Shown here in pieces: positions 25,026-39,236 of a DNA stretch of 64,000 nucleotides. The first letter of the stretch is position 1. Every line of letters starts with the position of its first letter. Origin of the DNA: Synaphobranchus kaupii (lineage: Eukaryota; Chordata; Actinopteri; Anguilliformes; Synaphobranchidae); assembly GCA_029718625.1 (NCBI GenBank), contig CM056389.1, forward strand, positions 18,551,088 to 18,615,087, in the 5' to 3' direction. Below the pieces are notes generated by a model. That model made no database searches, was not told the origin of the DNA, and saw nothing but the letters and a program-made list of their open reading frames with translations. The position numbers and the translations under genes were made by a program.

Positions 25026-25835
25026 ACGTGCTAGTGCATGCAAATGCATGTATGTTTTTTATGTGTGTGCTTGTACATGGGTGCATTTGTGTGTGTGTAT
25101 GTTTATATGTGTTCATGTGTAGGGTGAGGGTGGGTGTAGCAGCAACATGAAAGGATGACTGGATCAGGGCAACGGGAAGGTTCAGTCATACGGTGCGGTA
25201 ACAAGCCAAGGGACAGGCGTTCAGTGTGTTCACCTTGATCACAAACCACAGAGCCGTCCCTGGAGTTAGAACTACAGAATGGGATTTACACTCAATCTCC
25301 CAATCCCCAAGCGCATTTGGTTTCTGCTTGCTTTCAAGAATTTAAACGCGAAGGAATAAAGAAATGATTTCAGGTTCATGCTTTAATATTTGTAAGTAGA
25401 GCGTTAAGGATAAGCCTTCATCTGCAATATGTTCTGAGCATGTCACATGCCCTGTGTGACAGAGTAGGTTACAATATAATGCAGTTGATTTTTGATACAA
25501 ATCTAAGCCTAAACATTGATGGGTTGTGCTAAAAACGTAAATCTCTGTTGGATTAGTCTAATATCTTAGCAATGGGGGTTGGGGACAGTTCTATTTTCCG
25601 TTACATTATCCATATGTCGACCCCTCCAGTTGAGGCCTGCTATGAATTTTCTATTTTACATTCAGCTTAGCTAAGAAATAACGTGGTGCAATGTACAGTA
25701 ACCGACCCTGTGACGACCGGCACCTCAGTGCAGGGCTTGGCATATCCAACAAAGACTTTGTTCAAGTATTTTCAAGTACTAACTGAATTATTTCTGGGAT
25801 CTTTGAAAAAGTAGCTTGGAGCTCTTACTAATATA

Positions 25836-26141
25836 CACCGATCAGGCACAACATTAAAACCACTGACAGGTGAAGTGAATAACATTGATTATCTCTTTGT
25901 TATTTTAGTTCTGTACTCTAGCACTTTCAGTTTGAAAGGATACAATGACAGTGAGGTTGAAGTGCAGACTATCAGCTTTAATATGAGTCTATTTTCATCT
26001 ATATCGGATGAACTGTTTAGAAATTATAGAACCTTTTGTACATAGTCACACTATAGTTTGCTAACATGAAATCTGTGGAGTGGTTAAAAATTAGTTTTAA
26101 TGACTTCAACCTAAGTGTATGTAAACTTCCGACTTCAACTG
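25836..26141. mobile_element. nested Tc1/mariner terminal remnants
   Basis: The left part (25836-25890) reads CACCGATCAGGCACAACATT then ACCACTGACAGGTGAAGTG, which I recognise as a teleost mariner-type terminal repeat. The right part (26055-26141) reads CTATAGTTTGCTAACATG then GACTTCAACCTAAGTGTATG and TTCCGACTTCAACTG, and ends at TA. That matches the Sleeping Beauty/salmonid-type Tc1 terminal repeat with its inner direct-repeat region. Between them, a TTGAAGTGCAGACTATCAGC segment looks like a third Tc1-type internal region. None keeps transposase, so this is a stack of broken ends. Confidence 0.75.
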
Positions 26142-26887
26142 TATAGTCCCACTCACAAGCACGGCAGATTCTGGTTTAGAGTGTTGGATTAAATCTGCAC
26201 TTAAGTCTTTCCATTTACAGTGTGTTGCTGTCAAAAGCGTGTGAATTCTCTCTTGCCAACAGACCAAGGAGTTTCCCATGATATTAGCCTGCTACTAGTG
26301 CATGAACGCATTGAGAAGTGAGCCCCCTACTGGATATTTAGGGTACTTTACCTCTATTCATCCCAACAGAGACATTCACATTTAATGCAATTTAACAAAT
26401 GAGGGTTTATTATTATGAGAATGAGGTAAAATGGACAATTAATTCAGCCAATCTTTACAGAAATTTTGATGTCCAAATGTACCCTGCACTTGAACAGTGA
26501 GGGTAGAGTGCTCTTCCTGGTCATATTAATTCTGATGCTTTCTGTATTAAAGGCATTTTCCATTAAAAATCATAATCCAGGAAAGGGGTATTGTTGCCAG
26601 TTGCATTATAAATGTAGATTGAAAATGTCCACTTCAGGAAATCTTGATAATTCTTCAGGGATCAGCCCTAGCTGCAAGTCTCCATGGTCAGAGAGAGAGA
26701 CCGTTTTCTGGAATGTAAGTTAATTCGCATATTTTGTCACTGGATGTAAGTCATAATAGTCCTATAGTCATTGGAACTATGATGAAACAGTAGAATAATT
26801 AGCAATTCATTAGCAAGTTAAAAGGACAAGATAGAAGCTAGATAGGCTGCTGAAAATGTTAACTCCTACAACAACCTGCAATCTTTC

Positions 26888-27952
26888 TGTTACGACCCCG
26901 CAAATGGACTGGACCCAAATGCACGACTCGAACACAGGAATGCCAAAACTCAATATGTTATTGTTTGATCAGGGTAGTTCTGAGCAAGGGGAGAAAGGCA
27001 AAAGGTGGTTAACGTTCCAAGCCGGAACTGGATGAACAAGACAGACAGACAGAGCGCGTAGCTCTTAATAAATTATGCTTCGACCAATACTCCTGAAGCA
27101 TAGGGAGAACATAGATAACAGACAGTCCAGGTATGAGGCTGCAGGGGAGCAGTGGGAGCAGGAGAGGCCAGGGAAGGAGATGGAGACGGACAACCAGTTT
27201 GGTGGAGCAGGGGATGAGCGGGAGCAGTAGAGCAGGACAGTGGAGCGGGGTCCGGGCAGGACGCAGGCGTTGCAGCAGGGCAGCGGCAGTAGCGGCAGCA
27301 GAGGCAGAAGCAACAGCACATCAACAGCAACCGCAACACTGGCAGTAGGCGGGCACCGCCGCAGAGTGGAGGAACAGGAGCCCAGGCTGCATGCACACAC
27401 GTCAGGTGGAAGGCAGGGAAACCGCAACACAGGCAGGGATAACAAACAACTGCAGGCTGGCAGACTGAAGCAGACAAAGTTAGTATAGCGAGGCAGGAAT
27501 ATATGAACAGTGGGAAACGCCGTTCCAGATAGGAGCAGACTTCGACTTTAAACAGACTGGTAAGGCGAATTACGCCGGTACCGAACAAGACTCAGATTTA
27601 ACTGACTAGACTGGATACTAGGACTCAAGACAGACCAGAGGTTTCAGACAAAGAGCATTAACGAACTGGCACAGGACAGAGAACACCGGGTGACTAAATG
27701 CAAAAATTAATTGGTATCAATTAGGTGCCGCGTACGAATGTATGCGAGAGTGATTAACAGAGCGGAGAGTGTGGAATACATGCGAAACGGGGAAATGGGA
27801 TAGGCTGAGATAAGTGAAGTGAAACAGAGTGACACAAATGGGAAACCACGCCCAACCTGCAGCAAGGGGAAACCGGACTATGGAGAGACGAACACGAGAC
27901 AGGGGGAAAAGGAAAACACGGGAAACAATAGGACGGGAGTGAGAACATCACA
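26888..27952 (-). mobile_element. solo LTR, 1065 bp (copy A)
   Basis: The block starts TGTTACGACC and ends CATCACA. It is flanked by an exact 5-bp duplication, CTTTC, at 26883-26887 and 27953-27957. TG...CA ends with a 5-bp target duplication are the hallmark of LTR elements, and no internal coding region is attached, so this is a solo LTR left by recombination. The second copy at 53671-54732 has nearly the same length and shares ACCCAAATGCACGACTC-like and TTCCAAGCCGGAACTGGA words. Orientation is taken from copy B, where the transcription-like signals read on the minus strand. GC- and CAG-rich stretches at 27130-27380 give long but non-coding open frames. Confidence 0.85.
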
Positions 27953-28734
27953 CTTTCTCAGATAACTACAATGAGTTTGTAAGCTATTTTGAGTCAAAGC
28001 AAAAGGAGCCTGCAACGAACAGCCCCAAAAGCAAAAATCAACACTAGGCAAACTACAAACAAACTTCAATAGACCATTTTGTTAGGCTATCATTGAAATT
28101 AATTTGAATACTATCTGAACAACAAGCAACTAGCTAAATGCTAAATAGGTTTATAAACAATAATAGGCATGAGGAGTACGACCACTGACCATCATGAAAA
28201 CGTCCTGGCCTAAAATCCCTTAGAACTGTTTTTATGGAACACTAGGACATATGGTTTATTTTTTATGAATTGCCTTTTTTACATCTAAGCCGTAGCTCAA
28301 CTTTACCTGGAGCTTTTTACAGGTATGGTTGAGCATAGTCATATTATGATAAATATATACTGTGATTGAATAATAAACATTTTGAATTCATTCATGCGTT
28401 ATTTTAAAAATCTAAATCAAAATTATCTCAAAATGGAAGAGTGATAATCATTCCTCACCACTCTGCATATTTAAAGAATATTCCATTTCTATAAGGACAG
28501 GCTGGTTTAACAGAGGCAATGTATATTTTCCAGCCTGTTGGAAATGTATGGGTTTATTTTTCATTCTTGCAGAATTAGTATTCATATTTCTGTCTGTTTG
28601 GGGCTATAGGATAGATGGCTATTTTAGTATTTTACTGTTCACTACATGCTGTATATGTGCTCAGTCTGTACGTAAATGCATTAGCTGGGTGTATTTTGGC
28701 CAGTGAGTCATCGTTAATGCATTTCAGTTAGTAT

Positions 28735-28915
28735 AATGGAGAAGGAAATTGAGGAATGGGAGGAGGTGAAGAGAGAGGGAGGATGAGTGAGAAGGGGATT
28801 GTGGAGAGAGAGAAAAGAGAGGGATAGAGAGAAAAGGGGGTTAGGGAGAGAGAGAAGCAGAGAGAGGGCAAAGGAGGATAGAGAGAGAGAAAGGAGGAGA
28901 GAAAGGAGGGTGGGG
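28735..28915. repeat. GA-rich purine tract
   Basis: About 180 bp of GAGA, GGGA and GGAG units. The open frames on either strand reflect the low-complexity sequence. Confidence 0.85.
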
Positions 28916-29939
28916 GAAACCCATGCTGGTCCTGAGGGACAGCAGACGGTATCCCACAATTCCCACAACTGCCAGAGCATAATCCAGCATCAACCAACCT
29001 CGCCCTAATCCCAGTCCCTTTAATTAAGAGGCCAAACTGATCCAGGTAGTTTAGCGTAAAATCAACACCGACCGTTCCCCAGAACTGCCTACGTTGCAGA
29101 GAGCTCTGTGCACTTGTGGGCTCAATCGGTCTCTTGTTTCCAAGCAGCAGGTTTGAAGGGTTTGTTACCATGGATACGGGGACTGGAAAAAACAGAAAAG
29201 CAGGACATGATAATTAACTGGGTGAAAACCATTCACACTTTGGCCTTCAATAGCCACAGGCACGTTTTGTGGTGCGATAAAAACAATAGGTGGCGTTCCC
29301 CCTCTTCAGATATACGCCACCAGCCGGTCCTCCCGTGGAGGTAGCCTAATGCGCCTTCTCTGACTCAGTGCGCTCTCACGCACTCTCCAACCCTCTCTCC
29401 GATGGTTTAACTGCGCACCAAGCCAGTGTGGGAAGTTGCGGCTGTACTTTGTTTAACTTCCGCCGGAGAGGAAGTCGCACGTGTGCAGCTGAAAAACAGC
29501 TGTGCCAGTCAGACTGCAAGGATAGTAAATATTTGCAAAATGATTCGGGGGCGGGGGGAGGGGTTACAAAGGGTTTACAAAAAGGAGCTAGTCAGAGGGG
29601 TTTTTATAAAAGAAACAATGGCAATAAATATCCACATCCTTGTGGTTTAAACTCTTCACTATTCACAATGTGTATGTGCTGCAAGGTGAACATATCATCA
29701 TCACTCTAAGTAGACTCAGTCTAAGACTGTCACTGTACATTGCCGGCAGCCTGTGTGGAACAGGAAGTGGATGGTGGAACGCTGCCAGGCTCGGCTTTTG
29801 TGAGTGTGGAAAACGTGTGGCAGGTTGGACCGATGACTAAAAATGTAATGATTAATTATACCAACCTTTGTTCCTGAGAAATGCTGGATTGTCTGACAAC
29901 CTTGGTAATGAGGCGGAATTGATGTATCTGTTGCTTCTT

Positions 29940-30230
29940 TTAATTTATTTATGAACCTTTATTTATACAGGGTAGGTTGACTGAGCATGCATGCTCTTTT
30001 ACAGCAACACCCTGTGAACACCCCCCCATTAGCCTAACCTGCATGTTTTTGGATTGTGGGAGGAAACCCACGCAGACACAGGGCGAACATAGACTCCACA
30101 CAGAAAGGCCCCGGCCAGGATTAAAACCGTTGCTATTCAAACCGAGGTGATCTACTGCACCACCAGCAGCAGCACCACCCTTCTCCCTGTGAAAACCGCT
30201 GTTAGCCCCTGCCCAAGGGAAACTGACTAT
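29940..30230. repeat. composite conserved teleost repeat
   Basis: TTTATGAACCTTTATTTATA then CAGGGTAGGTTGACTGAGCA resembles one common fish repeat. ACCTGCATGTTTTTGGATTG then GGGAGGAAACCCACGCAGAC and ACTCCACACAGAAAGGCCCC resembles a second, very widespread one. They adjoin and may be parts of a single family. No target duplication was identified. Confidence 0.65.
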
Positions 30231-32829
30231 TGCCATTCAAAGCTAGTTTAACACCGTTGTGCAAAATCAGATAGCTACATTAGCTGCCACGGCTAGGAGG
30301 CTCTTACCCCACACATTCCTTGCTATGAAAGCTACAGCTACAAAAAACATATAACATACAGTATATATAACATATATGTTTATATAACATATAAAAAAAA
30401 GTTCCATATAACAAAGTTACATAAATAACTTATATAAGCACTGTGCACCTTTACATTTTTTCTGTTTAAAGCTAGTTAAACTCATGAAATGACAGAAAAT
30501 GACACATTCACTAGACACACAGTGGAAACATGGCCCTCTTATTGCACTGTACAAATACAATGCTTGGGATCCTTCATTCCCACTGGGCTAAGATTGGCTG
30601 AATTCCAAAGTTACCCCTTAAGCCATCAAAGCCCTCGCTGAGGGCTCTCAGTTTGATCACATGCCATGATGTCACCGTGTAATGATTCTAGGGCCTGAGG
30701 GATGGCATCATTCTGGATACCTAGGCACTGCTATTTCTCACTCTTACCAGTGATTGGCACAACAAGCATCTCGCAATGCCTGTGGGAAATGAAGTCTTGA
30801 AGACACTTATGAATTGTACGTTTATAACATAAATGTAGTGTACCCATTGTCATAATGAATTAGTAGCCCAAGAAAGATACAGTGTATTACCATGCCAAGG
30901 AAACGAGAGCATATTAGAATATCCTTTGGGTTAGAATGGAGCAAAATTGTAGTGCTCTTGAATGTTGTTCTGATATCCCCCATCCAGTTCTGGAGTATTA
31001 CTTGTATGTATAAGTATGCTTTTGAGTGACAGCATATTTGGTATACAGCATAAGAGAGAATTCAGAGCCTTTGTTCCCCTTTCCTAAAGAGACAGGGTAA
31101 AATATAAGATAGATAGTACTGTATATACACAAACGAAAATGACCTTATCGGGTTGGAAGGTCATTAGGGAACCTGAAGCTTGGGGGAATATTATAGGCAG
31201 CAGCTGCTAAAGGAAACTGTTAAGTTAATGTTAAAAATAGGAAACTCCTTGATTTTTTTTGCATTCATATTGGTTCAACAGGTAAGAATCAATAAACAAT
31301 TAAATAAATTGGGTGGGCAAAATATTGATTTCCTGTTACTTTTGAAACAAAGCTGGTTTTTAGAGGGGTTCTGTGAATTGGTCTTTTGTTCCGGTGACCA
31401 GAGGAAGCCCATGATTACATGTGACTTCAAACACGGCCATAGATGTGTGCGGCTGTGCCAGCGTGACTCACTGGAGGAAGTGCAGCTGCTTCCCAGAAGG
31501 AGCGCTGCTCTGATACGCAGTAAATACCGGACACAGAGCTGCCTTGCCTCCTGATTTCACTCCCGAGATACAGGGCCCGTTCACCTCCAGTCTCAGTGAC
31601 TTTATAAGGGTAGGGTTGAAGAACACTTATTCAAGAGCACCAAAACAGGAACAGTAGGCTACTCAACTGAACATACAGCTACAAAAATATGCAGGTATAT
31701 GGCGACTGTGTGCAGCCTTCACTGTGGTCAATTACATATTCCAACTTGTTGTAGTACCAACCACTACCAACCTAGTGGAGCCAACATACCTGCCCCACGG
31801 TACACCCGCAAAACACCTCCTGGGCAGTGTTACAGTGCTGGAAACATAGCATAATGTTCTGCCTGTTGAATAAGGACTCAGTTTCCCACAATCTCTTCTG
31901 CTTTGTTGCCCATATATGTGAATGTGCAAAGTGGCAATGGGAAAATAGCTCTCAATGGGGCAGTACCGATGAAGTCAAAAGAAGGAGAGCGTTGGTTAAC
32001 ATGCACACCAGTTCACTTCAACCACTTATTTTCTGTTTAAAAATGGTGCATCCAGGCCAAACACTTGGCACATACTACTAATAAAACAATGTATGAACAA
32101 GATGTCTTGTACATGTGTGTAAACAACATAGATTCCTTCTTAAAATATGCACAGCTATTACTTATTATTCTGTTACCAGTGGGAGGTATGCTACCACTGT
32201 GCTAACACTGCTGTGATGAAAGGGTCTGGCGTATGTCTAAAGTTGGGCTACATTTAGCCTCCAGGCCACCAACTGAATAGCCCTCTGATGTATGCTAACA
32301 ATTATACATTTATTTGAGCTAGCTTATGCATACTCCCAGTTAACAAACTGCACAAAATTCCTTGCACAGATACAGCAAAAGAAAAACAAACAAACAGAAG
32401 TGATTTGTCTTCAGTTATGTTATTTATGTTATGACCTAATTAGGAGCCTATTGGCTCACTTCAGTCATTAATTTGATTTGAGTTAAAACGGTTTGTTATG
32501 TAATGTAATTGTATGTAATTGTTTGCAATATAGAGCAATAAGCACAATGTGACTGGGATTTTTTAAATTCATGGCATGTAAAAGGAATCATTCCTTTGAT
32601 GGCTGATGGAAATGTCTGACACCCAATGTGCTTGTTGTGGAGCAGGGGGGATATGGACAGGGCTCTTGAAATGCAGAAAGGACAAGATGGGATAATAAAT
32701 CTATTTTAGATGGTAAAATGAAATGTAGACTGCAGTGAGTCATTCGGGAGTGGAGAAACACTTAACAGTAACAGTCTGTGCGATATCTCTTCATGAGGAT
32801 ATGGAGGAAAATTCTTTTTCTGGGGCTTT

Positions 32830-32836
32830 TTGTGTG

Positions 32837-32880
<44 letters not shown>

Positions 32881-32882
32881 TG
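32830..32882. repeat. (TG)n(CGTG)n compound microsatellite
   Basis: About ten TG units pass into eight CGTG units. Alternating purine-pyrimidine sequence of this kind is prone to form Z-DNA. Confidence 0.97.
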
Positions 32883-33649
32883 ATAGTGAGATTTAGTACA
32901 TGTCTGGTTTATCAGAACACAACTGATTCAATCTAAAAACAAATTACAACAATAAATTGGGACGATCCTACAGTATATTTATAATTGGTATACCTAATTA
33001 TAAAAAACCGTTAGAGACCATGATACACAGCCAATATATTTAGGCAATGTAGATGGGAAATACTGGCTGCAAGTAGGATGGCGAAAAGCAAATAGGACAA
33101 AAATCAGTGAAGATAACAGTGGGCTCTAAAATTATGGTAAAAGTATGGTAAAAAAAAAGACTACTGGTCACATTTGTGGGCAAAATTGCCCATGTGCATT
33201 ACCTCAAAAAGCTGCCTGTGTATCATGGCCTTAAAAGATAAGTGAAAAAATGGCTGTGAAGGCAATGAGAATAATCTTTAATGGAATTAAAGTAAGATCC
33301 CAGTGACAAAATCCCTGTTGGGAAAAAATAAAGTGATGAATTAATACTGCTAAGCCCATGTACCTGCTAGCCACTGAAAATTTTATAAAATTTAATTTAA
33401 AAGGCTAAAGAATGCATGAACAAGGACAGTGTTATGTAATCTATGGCAAAACAAATGGTGTCTATCAATGCATAAAATTGGAATAGAAGGGGTATAGGTG
33501 TTAAGTTAGACGTGATGACACAGCCAGACCGGCCGTGCTTAGGCACCACCTAAGCCTCTTTTTGATCCAGGAATCCCCTGGTATTTAGTGGGGAGAGGGG
33601 GAGGGTTTTCTGGGGAGAGGACTGAGTAATGTGAATCAGTGTTTAAAAT

Positions 33650-36600
33650 GTTTTTTTTTTTGTTGAACAACACTGCCCTCTTGTGGACAATTTATTATTT
33701 ATTAAGAGAGATCTCTTGCTGTAGCCTATGTCAGAAATACTCAAATCTGGCCTTGGAGTTCAGTTGAGTACTGCAAGTTTTCTTTTCTATCTGATAGTTA
33801 ATTGATCGATTAATGCCACCGATTGGCCTGAGATTTAACTGACTTGGTGTCCCAGGTTTAAATCAGTTCTGATTAGAGAGGAAGAATGAAAACCAGCGGT
33901 ACTATTGGCCTTGAGGGCCAGATTTGAGTATCCCTGCTGTATCAGATGTGGTTTGGGTCTATATACTGGGTTTATGTTATGCCTTTTACAGAAAAAAGCA
34001 TCTGTACTTCAAATTATAACTCCAATTATCCAACTGTGAAACTGTGCCCGAGGCTCATAACCTACTACTCAACACTTAAAATGCAATACCTCAGGGTCTT
34101 TTATGACACCAGAGCAGTATGAACAGCTTTTAAAATGTTCTTATTATATTGTTCATGTTTTATATTCTCTGATCATTTCAAACCTTTTTGAAAATGTTTC
34201 ACTTTTTGCCTCATGGTTTTTTTTGTTGTTGAACAACACTGCCCTCTTGTGGACGATTTATTAGTTGCACCAGTTGAGATCTCTTGCTGAAGCCTATGTC
34301 AGAAATACTCAAATCTGGCCCTGGACATCAGTTGAGTACTGCAAGTTTTCTTTTCTATCTGATAGTTAATTGATCAATTAATGCCACCGATTGGCCTGAG
34401 ATTTAACTGACTTGGTGTCCCAGGTTTAAATCAGTCCTGATTAGAGAGGAAGAATGAAAACCAGCGGTACTATTGGCATTGAGGGCCAGATGTGAGTATC
34501 CCTGCTGTATCAGATGTGGTTTTTTTATATACTGGGCTTATGTTACTGGCCTTTTACAGAAAAAAGCATCTGTATTTCAAATTATAACTCCAATTATCCA
34601 ACTGTGAAACTGTGCCCGAGGCTCATAACCTACTACTCAACACTTAAAATGCAATACCTCAGGCTCTTTTATGACATCAGAGCAGTATGAACAGCTTTTT
34701 AAAAATGTTCTTATTATAATGGCCATTTTTTACGTATATTCTCTGATCATTTCAAACCTTTTTGAAAGTGTTTCACTTTTTGCCTCATGGTTTTTTTTGT
34801 GTTGAACAACACTGCCTTCTTGTGGACACTTTATTAGTTGCACCAGTTGAGATCTCTTGCTGTAGCCTATGTCAGAAATACTCAAATCTGGCCTTGGAGT
34901 TCAGTTGAGTACTGCAAGTTTTCTTTTCTATCTGATAGTTAATTGATCGATTAATGCCACCGATTGGCCTGAGATTTAACTGACTTGGTGTCCCAGGTTT
35001 AAATCAGTTCTGATTAGAGAGGAAGAATGAAAACCAGCGGTACTATTGGCCTTGAGGGCCAGATTTGAGTATCCCTGCTGTATCAGATGTGGTTTGGGTC
35101 TATATACTGGGTTTATGTTATGCCTTTTACAGAAAAAAGCATCTGTACTTCAAATTATAACTCCAATTATCCAACTGTGAAACTGTGCCCGAGGCTCATA
35201 ACCTACTACTCAACACTTAAAATGCAATACCTCAGGGTCTTTTATGACACCAGAGCAGTATGAACAGCTTTTAAAATGTTCTTATTATATTGTTCATGTT
35301 TTATATTCTCTGATCATTTCAAACCTTTTTGAAAATGTTTCACTTTTTGCCTCATGGTTTTTTTTGTTGTTGAACAACACTGCCCTCTTGTGGACGATTT
35401 ATTAGTTGCACCAGTTGAGATCTCTTGCTGAAGCCTATGTCAGAAATACTCAAATCTGGCCCTGGACATCAGTTGAGTACTGCAAGTTTTCTTTTCTATC
35501 TGATAGTTAATTGATCAATTAATGCCACCGATTGGCCTGAGATTTAACTGACTTGGTGTCCCAGGTTTAAATCAGTTCTGATTAGAGAGGAAGAATGAAA
35601 ACCAGCGGTACTATTGGCCTTGAGGGCCAGATTTGAGTATCCCTGCTGTATCAGATGTGGTTTGTGTCTATATACTGGGCTTATGTTACAGAAATATGTT
35701 TTTTTTATATACTGGGCTTATGTTACTGGCCTTTTACAGAAAAAAGCATCTGTACTTCAAATTATAACTCTAATTATCCAACTGTGAAACTGCCCGAGGC
35801 TCATAACCTACTATTCAACACTTAGAATGCAATATCTCAGGGTCTTCCTTGGCATCAGAGCAGTATGAACAGCTTTTTAAAAATGTTTTTATTGTAATGG
35901 CCATTTTTTACGTATATTCTCTGATCATTTCAAACCTTTTTGAAAGTGTTTCACTTTTTGCCTCATGGTTTTTTTTTGTTGAACAACACTGCCCTCTTGT
36001 GGCCAATTTATTAGTTGCACCAGTTGAGATCTCTTGCTGTAGCCTATGTCAGAAATACTCAAATCTGGCCTTGGAGGTCAGTTGAGTACTGCAAGTTTTC
36101 TTTTCTATCTGATAGTTAATTGATCGATTAATGCCACCGATTGGCCTGAGATTTAACTGACTTGGTGTCCCAGGTTTAAATCAGTTCTGATTAGAGAGGA
36201 AGAATGAAAACCAGCGGTACTATTGGCCTTGAGGGCCAGATTTGCGTATCCCTGCTGTATCAGATGTGGTTTGGGTCTATATACTGGGTTTATGTTATGC
36301 CTTTTACAGAAAAAAGCATCTGTACTTCAAATTATAACTCCAATTATCCAACTGTGAAACCGTGCCCGAGGCTCATAACCTACTACTCAACACTTAAAAT
36401 GCAATACCTCACGGTCTTTTATGACATCAGAGCAGTATGAACAGCTTTTTAAAATGTTCTTATTATATTGGCCATTTTTTATATTCTCTGATCATTTCAA
36501 ACCTTTTTGAAAATGTTTCACTTTTTGCCTCACGGTTTTTTTGTTTGTTGTTGAACAACACTGCCCTCTTGTGGACGATTTATTAGTTGCACCAGTTGAG

Positions 36601-39236
36601 ATCTCTTGCTGAAGCCTATGTCAGAAATACTCAAATCTGGCCCTGGACATCAGTTGAGTACTGCAAGTTTTCTTTTCTATCTGATAGTTAATTGATCGAT
36701 TAATGTCACCGATTGGCCTGAGATTTAACTGACTTGGTGTCCCAGGTTTAAATCAGTCCTGATTAGAGAGGAAGAATGAAAACCAGCGGTACTATTGGCC
36801 TTGAGGGCCAGATTTGAGTATCCCTGCCGTATCAGATGTGGTTTGTGTCTATATACTGGGCTTATGTTACAGAAATATGCTTTTTTTATATACTTGGCTT
36901 ATGTTACTGGCCTTTTACAGAAAAATGCATCTGTACTTCAAATTATAACTCCAATTATCCAACTGTGAAAATGTGCCCGAGGCTCATAACCTACTACTCA
37001 ACACTTAAAATGCAATACCTCAGGCTCTTTTATGACATCAGAGCAGTATGAACAGCTTTTAAAAAATGTTCTTATTATAATGGCCATTTTTTACATATAT
37101 TCTCTGATCATTTCAAACCTTTTTGAAAGTGTTTCACTTTTTGCCTCATGGTTTTTTTTTGTTGAACAACACTGCCCTCTTGTGGACAATTTATTAGTTG
37201 CACCTGTTGAGATCTCTTGCTGTAGCCTATGTCAGAAATACTCAAATCTGGCCCTGGACATCAGTTGAGTACTGCAAGTTTTCTTTTCTATCTGATAGTT
37301 AATTGATCGATTAATGCCACCGATTGGCCTGAGATTTAACTGACTTGGTGTCCCAGGTTTAAATCAGTTCTGATTAGAGAGGAAGAATGAAAACCAGCGG
37401 TACTATTGGCCTTGAGGGCCAGATTTGCGTATCCCTGCTGTATCAGATGTGGTTTGGGTCTATATACTGGGTTTATGTTATGCCTTTTACAGAAAAAAGC
37501 ATCTGTACTTCAAATTATAACTCCAATTATCCAACTGTGAAACTGTGCCCGAGGCTCATAACCTACTACTCAACACTTAAAATGCAATACCTCACGGTCT
37601 TTTATGACATCAGAGCAGTATGAACAGCTTTTTAAAATGTTCTTATTATATTGGCCATTTTTTATATTCTCTGATCATTTCAAACCTTTTTGAAAATGTT
37701 TCACTTTTTGCCTCACGGTTTTTTTGTTTGTTGTTGAACAACATTGCCCTCTTGTGGACGATTTATTAGTTGCACCAGTTGAGATCTCTTGCTGAAGCCT
37801 ATGTCAGAAATACTCAAATCTGGCCCTGGACATCAGTTGAGTACTGCAAGTTTTCTTTTCTATCTGATAGTTAATTGATCGATTAATGTCACCGATTGGC
37901 CTGAGATTTAACTGACTTGGTGTCCCAGGTTTAAATCAGTCCTGATTAGAGAGGAAGAATGAAAACCAGCGGTACTATTGGCCTTGAGGGCCAGATTTGA
38001 GTATCCCTGCCGTATCAGATGTGGTTTGTGTCTATATACTGGGCTTATGTTACAGAAATATGCTTTTTTTATATACTTGGCTTATGTTACTGGCCTTTTA
38101 CAGAAAAATGCATCTGTACTTCAAATTATAACTCCAATTATCCAACTGTGAAAATGTGCCCGAGGCTCATAACCTACTACTCAACACTTAAAATGCAATA
38201 CCTCAGGCTCTTTTATGACATCAGAGCAGTATGAACAGCTTTTAAAAAATGTTCTTATTATAATGGCCATTTTTTACATATATTCTCTGATCATTTCAAA
38301 CCTTTTTGAAAGTGTTTCACTTTTTGCCTCATGGTTTTTTTTTGTTGAACAACACTGCCCTCTTGTGGACAATTTATTCGTTGCACCTGTTGAGATCTCT
38401 TGCTGTAGCCTATGTCAGAAATACTCAAATCTGGCCCTGGACATCAGTTGAGTACTGCAAGTTTTCTTTTCTATCTGATAGTTAATTGATCGATTAATGC
38501 CACCGATTGGCCTGAGATTTAACTGACTTGGTGTCCCAGGTTTAAATCAGTTCTGATTAGAGAGGAAGAATGAAAACCATGGTACTATTGGCCTTGAGGT
38601 CCAGATTTGAGTATCCCTGCCGTATCAGATGTGGTTTGGGTCTATATACTGGGCTTATGTTACAGAAATATGTTTTTTTTATATACTGGGTTTATGCTAC
38701 TGGCCTTTTACAGAAAAAAGCATCTGTACTTCAAATTATAACTCCAATTATCCAACTGTGAAACTGTGCCCGAGGCTCATAACCTACTACTCAACACTTA
38801 AAATGGAATACCTCAGGGTCTTTTATGACATCAGAGCAGTATGAACAGCTTTTTAAAAATGTTTTTATTATATTGGCCATTTTTTACATATATTCTCTGA
38901 TCATTTCAAATCTTTTTGAAAGTGTTTCACTTTTTGCCTCGTTTTTTTTGTTTTGTTGAACAACACTGCCCTCTTGTGGACCATTTATTAGTTGCACCAG
39001 TTGAGATCTCTTGCTGAAGCCTATGTCAGAAATACTCAAATCTTCCCCTGGAGGTCAGTTGAGTACTGCAAGTTTTCTTTTCTATCTGATAGTTAATTGA
39101 TCGATTAATGCCACTGATTGGCCTGAGATTTAACTGACTTGGTGTCCCAGGTTTAAATCAGTTCTGATTAGAGAGGAAGAATGAAAACCAGCGGTACTAT
39201 TGGCCTTGAGAGCCAGATTTGAGTATCCCTGCTGTA
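33650..39236. repeat. tandem array of about 0.6-kb units with dimeric period
   Basis: The landmark GTTGAACAACACTGCC recurs ten times (33662, 34228, 34801, 35369, 35978, 36550, 37161, 37733, 38344, 38955). Spacings are 566-573 and 609-611 bp and alternate in the right half to give a 1183-bp higher-order dimer. The long form carries an extra TTACAGAAATATG...TATACT duplication of about 40 bp. Each unit contains a block of roughly 200 bp bounded by ATACTCAAATCTGGCC and its inverse GGCCAGATTTGAGTATC, that is, a MITE-like element amplified inside the unit. Short open frames of 62-78 residues repeat with the array but have no coding features. Confidence 0.95.

Noticed and set aside
27065..27588. Minus-strand frames of 126-171 codons rich in Cys, Leu and Pro
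   Set aside because: They lie wholly inside solo LTR copy A in its GC- and CAG-rich part, with no domain. The same kind of frame appears in copy B.
35849..38844. Repeated frames of 71-78 codons that look like a small gene family
   Set aside because: They recur exactly with the tandem unit. The encoded sequences show no conservation pattern of their own, and the array is intronic.
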